A DNA stretch of 6,398 nucleotides from an uncultured Paludibacter sp. (GTDB lineage Bacteria > Bacteroidota > Bacteroidia > Bacteroidales > Paludibacteraceae). Location of the stretch: contig CALFXE010000143.1 in assembly GCA_937927845.1 (NCBI GenBank), positions 1 through 6,398 on the forward strand, given 5' to 3'. This document shows positions 1-6,153 of the stretch, piece by piece. The position numbers were made by a program, and so were the translations under genes. Every line of letters begins with the position of its first letter. Within the stretch, counting starts at the first letter, position 1. The notes under the pieces are model-generated. The model searched no databases. It worked only from the letters and a program-made list of their open reading frames with translations, and was not told where the DNA came from.

Positions 1-90
1 TAATGTGTTAATATGCTAATGTGTTAATATGCTAATGTGTTAATATGCTAATGTGCTAATGTGCTAATGTGTAAATTGTAAATTGTAAAT
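1..90. repeat. Degenerate 8-bp tandem repeat array (TAATGTGY/TAATATGC)
   Basis: Bases 1-48 are three exact copies of a 16-bp unit made of TAATGTGT plus TAATATGC. They are followed by TAATGTGC twice (49-64) and TAATGTGT (65-72). The array then drifts into a 7-bp period, TAAATTG twice plus TAAAT (72-90). It begins at the window edge, so its full length is unknown. It lies 22 bp beyond the stop codon of the leftward protease gene, in that gene's 3' region. The same octamer family, in the same orientation, reappears on the other side of that gene. No coding potential or terminator-like hairpin is visible in it. Confidence 0.93.
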
Positions 91-112
91 ATATCAATAA
101 TTTGCACAGTTT

Positions 113-2932
113 TTACTCAGTCGGCATCATTACAACCTCCAAAATATTTCCTTGTTCGATAAGTTTTCGTAATGTCGATTGAATTTTTTCTGATGTTAAA
201 CTCTCAACAGCCTTTGTGTAATCTTCAACAAAATTTAGTTTGTCTTGATAATATGAAGAGATAGTCCTTGACCACCACCCGTTTTCTTTTAAATCTTCAT
301 GATATTTTTTAAGCATATTTTCTTTTACTTTGCTCAAATCATCAGCTCTTGGTCCGTTTGCAACTATCTCATCTACTTCTTTATGAATTATTTTCATCAA
401 ATGTGCTTGTTTGTCAGGATCGGTATCGAATTGCATTAATAGACTTGCTTGATGTACAGGAACTCTACCAAGTGAGCCACGAACTCCTACACCATACGAA
501 CCACCTTCCTTCTCTCTAATACTTTCTAAATATCTCATATTGAGTATACTTCCAATGGCAGTCATAGTAACCTGATTTCCAATATCGTAGTGTAACTGAC
601 CTGAATAAAGTATAAAATTAGATGCTTTCTTTATTTGCATTGATTGCGAGAAATGGTTATTCACTAATCCTCTCGGAAATCTAATTTTATTATCTACATA
701 ATGTTCTGTTTTCTTTTTTGATTTCAATCCTCCTAAATATGTAAGAATAGCTGTTTTTACAGTCTCATCTTCAGGATTTATGTTACCTGTAAATACAAAT
801 GTAAAGTCGGATGGAATAGCGAATCTATCTTGAAATATTGAAATAGCTTTATCCTGATTAATTTTATCTAACGACTTTAAATCCAGAATGACTGTACGTG
901 GATGATGATTAGACAACATATATGTTACTGAATCTGAAAAGATTTTTCTTGGGTCGCTTGCTGTGTTTGCCAGACTTGTTTTGTACATATTAATCAATGC
1001 TTCATATGCATTATCATCTTTTCGTGTAGATGTAAAAAACAAATGTACCAATTGAAGCATAGTTTCAAAATCCTCTACAGAAGATTTACCTGAAAATCCT
1101 TCGTCGTAGTTACCAATTCTCGGACTTACGCTTGCAATTTTCCCTGTCAGTATTTTATTTAATTCTATCTGAGTAAACTGTCCCAACCCATTATTTGCAA
1201 CAATGGATGAAGATAAGGTAGCTGCTATTAAATCATTGTTGTCTTTCACCAAAGAAAAACCACCCTCACTGAAAGCATTCAATAAAATTTCATCATTTTT
1301 GAAATCAGTGCTTTTGAAAATAACTTTTACGCCATTGGACAATTCCCATGATGTTGTTCCTAAAATATCATTTTTTGAGGCTTTCTTAATTTTACCTGCT
1401 TTGGGTACGTTAGATATCAATGGTTTATCAAAATTCTCTTCTTCTTTAGCGGTTAGTTCTGCTGATTTTGCTTCTGCTAACAATTGTAGTATTTTCTCTT
1501 CTGATGGAATAAGAACAGTTGTCTTGTCAGGTGCCATAAATGAAATAATCAGATTTTCATCTGTAACGAATTGTTGGGCTGCTTTATTAACTGCTTCTGC
1601 TGTCAAGAATGGCAACATCGACTTAGTTGTATTGTATTCCCACTCGATTCCGGGAATTAATTCACCATCAAGAAAATGACGAACATATTCTCTTACTAAA
1701 CTATTATTTTTCTGATTATCTCTATCATTATATGCATTTTCCAAAGATTTTAAAATATCTGTTTTAGCACGTTCAATTTCTGAGTTGGTAAAGCCAAAGC
1801 GTTTGAATCTTTCTGTTTCAAGCATCAATGCTCTTAACCCTTCTTCTTCTTGTCCTTCTTTTGGTACAACTAACAACTGAAATGCATCTTTAGATTTTAC
1901 AAGTTTACCATATCCGGCGCCGCCATAAACAAATGGAGCATCAGCTTGTTGAGTAATTTCATCGAAACGATAACCCATTACTGTGGACACAATACCTTTT
2001 AAAATGTCAGCCATATAAGCTGCAACCGTACTTTGTACTTCTTCGGGTATTTTATCATGTTTATATTCTAATTCGATGCGGGTTACTCTTGCTTCCGGAT
2101 CTTTAACTATCGAAATAATAGGTTCTTTATTGTCATGTATAGGATATATCGGACGTTCACCAGCATTATCTTTTGCAGGTATATCAGCAAACATAGTTTT
2201 AATCTTGCTTTCAACATGATCGACATCAATATCTCCAACTATTAAAATTGCCTGAAGATCAGGTCGATACCATTTATGATAAAATGCACGTAATGTGTCA
2301 TGCGAAAAATTGTTTATTACGGCTGTATCACCTATTACATCTCGTTTTGCATATTGAGAATCAGGATATTTCAGAAAATTGGAGGCTTTCCACATTCTTC
2401 GTTCGGGACCTGCACCTGTGCGCCATTCTTCACGAATGACACCACGTTCTGCATCAATTTCTTCTCCTAACAAAGAAATAAAACTCGACCAATCGTGCAA
2501 AACTAATAATGCACTGTCAACAATCGACTCACGAATTGTAGGGACATCAGAAAGATTGTAAACAGTCTCATCAAGCGAAGTATAAGCATTAATATTTGAA
2601 CCAAACTTAACACCTATTTTTTCAAAATACTCTATGATTAATTTATCAGGAAAGTTTTTTGTGCCATTAAAAGCCATATGTTCCAAGAAATGAGCTAATC
2701 CGTTTTGGTCGTCATTCTCCAAAATTGCTCCTACATTTTGAGCTATATAAAACTCGGCTCTTTCTTTGGGTTTTTCGTTATGACGAATGTAATATGTCAG
2801 TCCGTTTTCAAGTTTACCATAGCGCACCTTAGGGTCGATTGGAACTTCCGGCATTTGTTGTGAGAATACCGGTATCAAAAATCCTGTTAGTAACAGGAGA
2901 ATTACAAAACTGAATTTAGATTTATTTATCAT
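113..2932 (-). CDS. Exported M16 family zinc metalloprotease (pitrilysin/PqqL-like)
   Basis: Predicted zinc endopeptidase of 939 residues, the length of a two-half M16 protein. Residues 1-24 form a signal peptide (basic start, hydrophobic core at about 8-22, likely cleavage after VFS before QQ). There is no lipobox cysteine, so a soluble periplasmic location is inferred. The inverted zinc motif HFLEH is at 81-85 (His81 and His85 as ligands, Glu84 as catalytic base), followed by MAFNGT. The third ligand is expected in ERGVIREE at 162-169, probably Glu169. The second half starts near residue 525, has no HxxEH, and carries REKEGGSYGVGV at about 806-817; Arg806 and Tyr813 match the conserved substrate-binding Arg/Tyr pair of the family. 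Both halves look intact, so an active enzyme is likely; the substrate is unknown. The ATG at 2930-2932 is supported by the signal peptide. No Shine-Dalgarno is visible. An octamer repeat array starts 7 bp upstream, and a related array lies downstream. Confidence 0.95.
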   Translation of the reverse strand: MINKSKFSFVILLLLTGFLIPVFSQQMPEVPIDPKVRYGKLENGLTYYIRHNEKPKERAEFYIAQNVGAILENDDQNGLAHFLEHMAFNGTKNFPDKLIIEYFEKIGVKFGSNINAYTSLDETVYNLSDVPTIRESIVDSALLVLHDWSSFISLLGEEIDAERGVIREEWRTGAGPERRMWKASNFLKYPDSQYAKRDVIGDTAVINNFSHDTLRAFYHKWYRPDLQAILIVGDIDVDHVESKIKTMFADIPAKDNAGERPIYPIHDNKEPIISIVKDPEARVTRIELEYKHDKIPEEVQSTVAAYMADILKGIVSTVMGYRFDEITQQADAPFVYGGAGYGKLVKSKDAFQLLVVPKEGQEEEGLRALMLETERFKRFGFTNSEIERAKTDILKSLENAYNDRDNQKNNSLVREYVRHFLDGELIPGIEWEYNTTKSMLPFLTAEAVNKAAQQFVTDENLIISFMAPDKTTVLIPSEEKILQLLAEAKSAELTAKEEENFDKPLISNVPKAGKIKKASKNDILGTTSWELSNGVKVIFKSTDFKNDEILLNAFSEGGFSLVKDNNDLIAATLSSSIVANNGLGQFTQIELNKILTGKIASVSPRIGNYDEGFSGKSSVEDFETMLQLVHLFFTSTRKDDNAYEALINMYKTSLANTASDPRKIFSDSVTYMLSNHHPRTVILDLKSLDKINQDKAISIFQDRFAIPSDFTFVFTGNINPEDETVKTAILTYLGGLKSKKKTEHYVDNKIRFPRGLVNNHFSQSMQIKKASNFILYSGQLHYDIGNQVTMTAIGSILNMRYLESIREKEGGSYGVGVRGSLGRVPVHQASLLMQFDTDPDKQAHLMKIIHKEVDEIVANGPRADDLSKVKENMLKKYHEDLKENGWWSRTISSYYQDKLNFVEDYTKAVESLTSEKIQSTLRKLIEQGNILEVVMMPTE

Positions 2933-2939
2933 ACGTTAT

Positions 2940-2992
2940 TAATGTGTTAATGTGCTAATATGCTAATGTGTAAATGTGTAAATGTGTAAATA
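2940..2992. repeat. Second octamer tandem array, abutting the protease start
   Basis: Consecutive 8-bp units run TAATGTGT (2940), TAATGTGC (2948), TAATATGC (2956), TAATGTGT (2964), AAATGTGT (2972) and AAATGTGT (2980), then decay into AAATATTG. One detached TAATGTGT lies at 3005-3012. This is the same family and orientation as the array at 1-90, so the protease gene sits between direct-oriented arrays. On the gene's strand the array fills the region just before the start codon, leaving 7 bp between repeat and ATG. If the promoter proposed at 3101-3131 is right, the array is transcribed as 5' leader. Confidence 0.92.
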
Positions 2993-3020
2993 TTGTCTAT
3001 AGTCTAATGTGTAATGAATC

Positions 3021-3033
3021 GCTGCTATGCAGC
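3021..3033. other. Small perfect hairpin between repeat tracts
   Basis: GCTGC (3021-3025), loop TAT, GCAGC (3029-3033): a perfect 5-bp GC-rich stem inside an AT-rich spacer. It lies between the octamer array and the ACTCCAT repeat. There is no T-run on either side, so it is not a standard intrinsic terminator. It would lie in the 5' leader of the protease mRNA, or in the 3' region of the upstream leftward gene if the two are co-transcribed. The short stem could arise by chance. Confidence 0.4.
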
Positions 3034-3036
3034 TAA

Positions 3037-3067
3037 ACTCCATACTCCATACTCCATACTCCATACT
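3037..3067. repeat. 7-bp tandem repeat ACTCCAT, four copies
   Basis: Four exact copies of ACTCCAT (3037-3043, 3044-3050, 3051-3057, 3058-3064) plus a partial ACT. The unit differs in sequence and period from the octamer arrays nearby, so this is an independent short tandem repeat. It lies in the 246-bp non-coding interval between the methyltransferase stop and the protease start, upstream of the protease. Exact identity between copies suggests recent slippage-type expansion. Confidence 0.93.
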
Positions 3068-3100
3068 ATTTACCAATCACCACGACATATAAAAAGCTTA

Positions 3101-3131
3101 CAAAGTAAACAAATAATTTTTTTGTATCAAA
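3101..3131 (-). promoter_or_regulatory. Candidate Bacteroidota promoter for the protease gene
   Basis: Read leftward, TTTG (complement of 3128-3131) is followed after 19 bp by TTACTTTG (complement of 3101-3108). The Bacteroidota consensus is TTTG at -33 and TAnnTTTG at -7, about 19-21 bp apart. The -33 box and spacing fit well; the -7 box has one mismatch (TT for TA). Transcription would start near 3094, giving a leader of roughly 160 nt that includes the ACTCCAT repeat, the small hairpin and the octamer array. Such boxes occur by chance in AT-rich DNA, and co-transcription from the upstream leftward gene is an alternative. Confidence 0.4.
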
Positions 3132-3178
3132 ATAATAACAATACAAATACAATAATTTTGTTGTTTTACTTATCTTTT

Positions 3179-3673
3179 TTACCTTTTACTTAAATTTTTA
3201 CCTTTTACCTCATTTTGTAATATCATCTCTTTTATTTTCACTCCCCAATGATATCCTCCTATTCCTCCATCTGTTCTAAGTACACGATGACATGGCACAA
3301 GGTAGGCAAGATGATTTGCTCCAATTGCCGAACCAACAGCCCTGTAAGCTTTGGGTCTTCCTATTGATTCAGCTATTTGTGCGTACGTTTTCGTTTCTCC
3401 TTCAGGTATCTCTAATAATGCTTTCCATACTGATTGCTGAAATGGAGTTCCTATTAGTTTTAGTTGTCTACTCAAATTCCCATTTACGAATATCTCATCT
3501 CCAATTTTTTTCGCATCTGCGATATTCTCCTCAATATCATACAAATGAAATCTGCGTTTCAATTCATTTACGGCTTCTTCTTTGGAGGCAACAAACAAAA
3601 CAGCATATAATGAATCTTCATCAAATGCCAAACATGTTCGTCCAAACTGACTGTCATATAACCCAAATTGCAT
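3179..3673 (-). CDS. ogt: Methylated-DNA--protein-cysteine S-methyltransferase (Ogt/Ada C-terminal type)
   Basis: Suicide DNA repair protein of 164 residues that moves the methyl group from O6-methylguanine (and O4-methylthymine) to its own cysteine. Residues 1 to about 70 match the N-terminal ribonuclease-H-like domain. The DNA-binding and catalytic domain starts at GTPFQQSVW (76-84). TYAQIA (96-101) and RAVGSAIGANHLA (111-123) form the helix-turn-helix, with Arg111 as the likely base-flipping finger. The active site is PCHRV (127-131) with Cys128, followed by GGIGGYHWGVKIK (136-148), which resembles the C-terminal half of E. coli Ada. No AraC-type or methylphosphotriester domain is present, so it is not a full Ada regulator. 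The ATG at 3671-3673 fits the first strand of the fold. The last ten or so residues are encoded by a short A/T repeat and look non-conserved. It diverges from the rightward unit across a 234-bp gap and precedes the protease by 246 bp. Confidence 0.94.
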   Translation of the reverse strand: MQFGLYDSQFGRTCLAFDEDSLYAVLFVASKEEAVNELKRRFHLYDIEENIADAKKIGDEIFVNGNLSRQLKLIGTPFQQSVWKALLEIPEGETKTYAQIAESIGRPKAYRAVGSAIGANHLAYLVPCHRVLRTDGGIGGYHWGVKIKEMILQNEVKGKNLSKR

Positions 3674-3761
3674 GTTATTATATAATTAAATTGTTAATAA
3701 TGTAAAGCTGTGAGATATGCAAAGTAATTTCCACACATCTGTTATATAATTTCAAGAGTGA

Positions 3762-3769
3762 CAAAGATA
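3762..3769 (-). promoter_or_regulatory. Candidate -7 box for the leftward methyltransferase gene
   Basis: The complement of 3762-3769 reads TATCTTTG, an exact match to the Bacteroidota -7 consensus TAnnTTTG. The nearest leftward TTTG is the complement of 3793-3796, 23 bp away, slightly longer than the usual 19-21 bp, so the -33 box is uncertain. Transcription would start near 3755 and give a leader of about 80 nt. No operator-like palindrome or Ada-box-type site was recognised nearby. Confidence 0.45.
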
Positions 3770-3849
3770 ATAAAACAATTCTGAGTTAGATTCAAAAATT
3801 TATTAGATGTACATTAACAATATCGATTTATCAATAATATAAATATTAG

Positions 3850-3880
3850 TTTATTTGTTAGGAAAAAATTTTTATCTTTG
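3850..3880 (+). promoter_or_regulatory. Bacteroidota promoter for the rightward three-gene unit
   Basis: TATCTTTG at 3873-3880 matches the -7 consensus TAnnTTTG exactly. A near-match to the -33 box, TTTA at 3850-3853 (one mismatch to TTTG), lies 19 bp upstream, the expected spacing. Transcription would start near 3885, about 20 nt before the ATG at 3908, a short A-rich leader without a Shine-Dalgarno, typical of the phylum. The box also covers the TTG at 3878 that could otherwise be taken as an upstream start, which argues against that start. The divergent gene uses the same octamer on the other strand. Confidence 0.6.
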
Positions 3881-3907
3881 AAAATTAATTTAAAAAATAC
3901 AACTGTT

Positions 3908-4231
3908 ATGAAAAATGCAGAAGAAGATGTGCCTGTATATGATGACATAGAGGCAGTTAAGTTTATCGTTAAGTACTTGGCAAACACAAAGAAAGTATCT
4001 GTTGCCGACACTAAAGTAGAATATATTTTAGATGTTATTTATGAATATTATGAAGATAAAGGTTTGATAGAGGATGATACTGCCGAAGAAGCTGATATTG
4101 ATGAAGAAGATATGTTGTTATATGCAAAGAAATGCATAAAAAAAGACAAAATTGATATTACAGAAGATGAAATAATGCTGATTTTGGAAGGTGAGTATGA
4201 ATATGGTAAGTCCATATGTGTATACAACTAA
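3908..4231 (+). CDS. Small acidic protein of unknown function, first gene of an envelope unit
   Basis: A 107-residue soluble protein with no signal peptide or membrane segment. It is strongly acidic: 30 Asp/Glu against 13 Lys/Arg, with an acidic stretch at about 55-68 (EDDTAEEADIDEED). Aromatic and hydrophobic residues recur in helical patterns around it (VKFIVKYL at 17-24, YILDVIYEYYED at 39-50, IMLILEGEYEYG at 89-100), suggesting a compact helical domain. Cysteines are at 76 and 104, with no metal-binding motif. The architecture recalls small acidic proteins commonly annotated as hypothetical in Bacteroidales, but I do not recognise a named family. The reading frame can be extended to a TTG at 3878, but that codon lies inside the -7 promoter box, so the ATG at 3908 is preferred. 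The acyltransferase gene starts 12 bp after the stop, so the two are probably co-transcribed. A role linked to that enzyme is inference only. Confidence 0.82.
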   Translation: MKNAEEDVPVYDDIEAVKFIVKYLANTKKVSVADTKVEYILDVIYEYYEDKGLIEDDTAEEADIDEEDMLLYAKKCIKKDKIDITEDEIMLILEGEYEYGKSICVYN

Positions 4232-4243
4232 TAATATTTCAGC

Positions 4244-5113
4244 ATGTTTTATATTTTTTACGCTTTTATTTGGTTGCTTTCCTGGCTACCTCTGAATGTA
4301 CTGTATGTTTTGTCAGATATAATGTATTTTGTGATATATTATGTTGCAGGATACAGGAGAAAAGTGGTTCGACGGAACTTAATAAATTCTTTTCCTGATT
4401 ATTCGACAGAGAAAATTATCAATATAGAGAAGAAATTTTATAGATACTTTTCCGACTTGATGGTTGAAATTATCCGTCAGTTAAATGCTCCTGCTTCGGA
4501 TATGAAAAGGCGCATGACAATTGAAAACCTTGAATTGATAAATAAGCAGGCAGCTCGGGGACAAAGTGTTATGTTGATGTATGCTCATTATGGTAACTGG
4601 GAATGGTCGTCTACTTTGTGTTTAAGTCTGCCAGATCATTACAAGGCATTTCCTGTTTACAGAAAGCTAAAAAATACACATTTTGATCAATTGATGATTA
4701 GATTGAGAAACCGTTATGGTGCTGAAAGTATTGAGAAAGACAGCTTAGTTAGGAAGATATGGCAGATAAAACAGACAGGTGAATCCGGTATATTCGGTAT
4801 GATTTCAGACCAGACACCAAGATGGAAAAATATTCGTTGCTGGATGACCTTTTTAAATCAGGATACACCTGTTTTTTTAGGTACTGAACAATTAGCAAAA
4901 AAGTATAATTATCCTGTGTTTTATTTAGATATTCAACCGATAAAACGAGGATATTACAAAGCAAATATTATCCCAATCGCATTAGATCCTGCTAATACAG
5001 AGGAGTTTGAAATAACAACCAAGTTTATGCGGATCTTAGAAGAACGCATAAATGAAAAACCTGAATACTGGCTTTGGACGCATAAACGATGGAAACATAA
5101 AAAGAATAATTGA
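4244..5113 (+). CDS. Lipid A biosynthesis-type acyltransferase (LpxL/HtrB family)
   Basis: Membrane-associated lysophospholipid acyltransferase superfamily enzyme of 289 residues, slightly shorter than E. coli LpxL. The family transfers an acyl chain from acyl-ACP to a lipid A precursor at the inner face of the cytoplasmic membrane. A hydrophobic N-terminal segment (about 3-36) would anchor it. The catalytic HX4E motif is AHYGNWEW (114-121; His115 and Glu120). Further family signatures are FPVYRKLKN (136-144), SDQTPR (188-193) and the C-terminal EYWLWTHKRWK (274-284). All are intact, so the protein should be active. Whether the acceptor is lipid A itself or another lipid (some relatives acylate glycolipids or aminolipids) cannot be decided here. 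The ATG at 4244 lies 12 bp after the preceding gene, without a Shine-Dalgarno. Its stop TGA overlaps the start of the glycosyltransferase gene by 4 bp. Confidence 0.9.
   Translation: MFYIFYAFIWLLSWLPLNVLYVLSDIMYFVIYYVAGYRRKVVRRNLINSFPDYSTEKIINIEKKFYRYFSDLMVEIIRQLNAPASDMKRRMTIENLELINKQAARGQSVMLMYAHYGNWEWSSTLCLSLPDHYKAFPVYRKLKNTHFDQLMIRLRNRYGAESIEKDSLVRKIWQIKQTGESGIFGMISDQTPRWKNIRCWMTFLNQDTPVFLGTEQLAKKYNYPVFYLDIQPIKRGYYKANIIPIALDPANTEEFEITTKFMRILEERINEKPEYWLWTHKRWKHKKNN
5107..5113 (+). promoter_or_regulatory. TTGA stop/start overlap that decides the glycosyltransferase start
   Basis: The bases are TAATTGA. TAA (5107-5109) is an in-frame stop for the glycosyltransferase frame. TTG (5110-5112) is the very next codon, and TGA (5111-5113) is the acyltransferase stop. 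The glycosyltransferase therefore cannot start earlier. Any later start would cut into the first strand of its fold (VAIVILNWNG). UUG initiation coupled to termination of the upstream gene is the only arrangement that keeps the conserved N-terminus. Confidence 0.8.
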
Positions 5114-6129
5114 AAGTTGCAATTGTCATATTGAATTGGAATGGCGCTCATCATTTAAAAGAGTTCTTGCCGACCTTGCTGAAGTATACATCTTCTCCTG
5201 ATGTAGCTATTTATATAGCTGATAATGGTTCGAGAGATAATTCATTATTATTGATAGGAAAAGACTTTCAGGAAGTTAAGGTTTTGCTTTTTCCTAAGAA
5301 TTATGGCTTTGCCGAAGGTTATAATCGAGCATTAGCCCAGATAGAAGCAGATTATTATGTTATTTTAAACAGCGATGTTGAAGTAACAGAAAATTGGCTT
5401 CAACCCATGCTTGAATATTTAGAGCAAAATGCTGATGTTGTTGCGTGTCAGCCTAAAATTCTATCTTATCATCAAAGGAATCAATTTGAACATGCAGGTG
5501 CAGCTGGTGGTTTCATAGATTATCTTGGATATCCGTTTTGCAGAGGAAGAGTCTTAGCTGTTACAGAGGAAGATAACGGACAATATGATGATGTTTGTGA
5601 TATATTTTGGGCTACAGGAGCATGTTTGATGATAAGAGCAAAAGAGTTTAATGATGAAGGTGGTTTCGATGATGATTTTTTTGCTCATATGGAAGAAATT
5701 GATTTATGCTGGCGATTGAAAAGTAGAGGTTACAGGATAGTGTGTGTACCGCAATCAAAAGTATATCATGTTGGAGGAGGCACTCTTAACATTGAGCATC
5801 CTCAAAAAACATATCTGAATTTTAGAAATAATCTCTTTTTGTTATATAAAAATCTATCAAAATCACAATTAGCACCGATAATGGTTTTACGTTTCTTTAT
5901 GGACTATCTGGCTGCTTTTCAATTATTGATTACAGGTAAACCTAAAAATGCCTTTGCCGTATTTACGGCAAGACGTGATTTTAAAAAGATGTTGCCAAAA
6001 TTCAAATATAAGAGATTAGAAAACACACAGAAAAAAATCATACGTCACATTCCTGAGATATTGAAGAAAAGTATAGTCGTTAATTATTATATTCTTGGTA
6101 ATAAGAGATATAGTGATTTTAATAAATGA
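5110..6129 (+). CDS. Family 2 glycosyltransferase (GT-A fold, rhamnosyltransferase-like)
   Basis: A 339-residue cytoplasmic or membrane-peripheral inverting glycosyltransferase of the GT2 group used for O-antigen, lipooligosaccharide and other surface glycans. The nucleotide-sugar domain starts at once: AIVILNWNG (4-12), IADNGSRDNS (36-45) and FPKNYGFAEGYN (61-72). The metal-binding DXD-type region is LNSDVEV (86-92). The acceptor/catalytic region includes FWATGACLMIR (166-176) and HMEEIDLCWRLKSRGY (193-208), then YHVGGGT (219-225) and the LNFRNNLFLLYKNL segment (236-249). The last 90 residues are basic with a hydrophobic stretch near 256-275, suggesting membrane association. Donor and acceptor sugars cannot be predicted. 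The start is TTG and overlaps the acyltransferase stop by 4 bp, implying translational coupling and a shared envelope pathway. Length and motifs are complete. The stop is followed within 25 bp by a GC-rich repeat cluster. Confidence 0.92.
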   Translation: MKVAIVILNWNGAHHLKEFLPTLLKYTSSPDVAIYIADNGSRDNSLLLIGKDFQEVKVLLFPKNYGFAEGYNRALAQIEADYYVILNSDVEVTENWLQPMLEYLEQNADVVACQPKILSYHQRNQFEHAGAAGGFIDYLGYPFCRGRVLAVTEEDNGQYDDVCDIFWATGACLMIRAKEFNDEGGFDDDFFAHMEEIDLCWRLKSRGYRIVCVPQSKVYHVGGGTLNIEHPQKTYLNFRNNLFLLYKNLSKSQLAPIMVLRFFMDYLAAFQLLITGKPKNAFAVFTARRDFKKMLPKFKYKRLENTQKKIIRHIPEILKKSIVVNYYILGNKRYSDFNK

Positions 6130-6153
6130 AGTCGTCTTGGATTTTCGTATAAA

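Noticed and set aside
1..90. CRISPR array
   Set aside because: Units are 8 bp and contiguous, with no unique spacers and no cas genes in the window.
1203..1679. Rightward open frame of 158 codons inside the protease gene
   Set aside because: It is antisense to a protein with full family motifs, has no recognisable domain and no promoter or start signal.
3021..3033. Intrinsic terminator of the leftward methyltransferase gene
   Set aside because: The 5-bp stem has no T-run on the leftward side and lies about 150 bp past the stop codon.
3292..3705. Rightward open frame of 137 codons over the methyltransferase gene
   Set aside because: It is antisense to the PCHRV-containing gene, its translation shows no domain, and it runs through that gene's start region.
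3878..3907. TTG at 3878 as start of the acidic protein, adding ten residues
   Set aside because: The codon is the end of the -7 promoter box TATCTTTG, so it would lie upstream of the transcription start; ATG at 3908 is better.
4216..4398. Rightward 60-codon frame overlapping the acidic protein and acyltransferase genes
   Set aside because: It is out of frame with two well-supported genes and resembles the shifted translation of the acyltransferase N-terminus.
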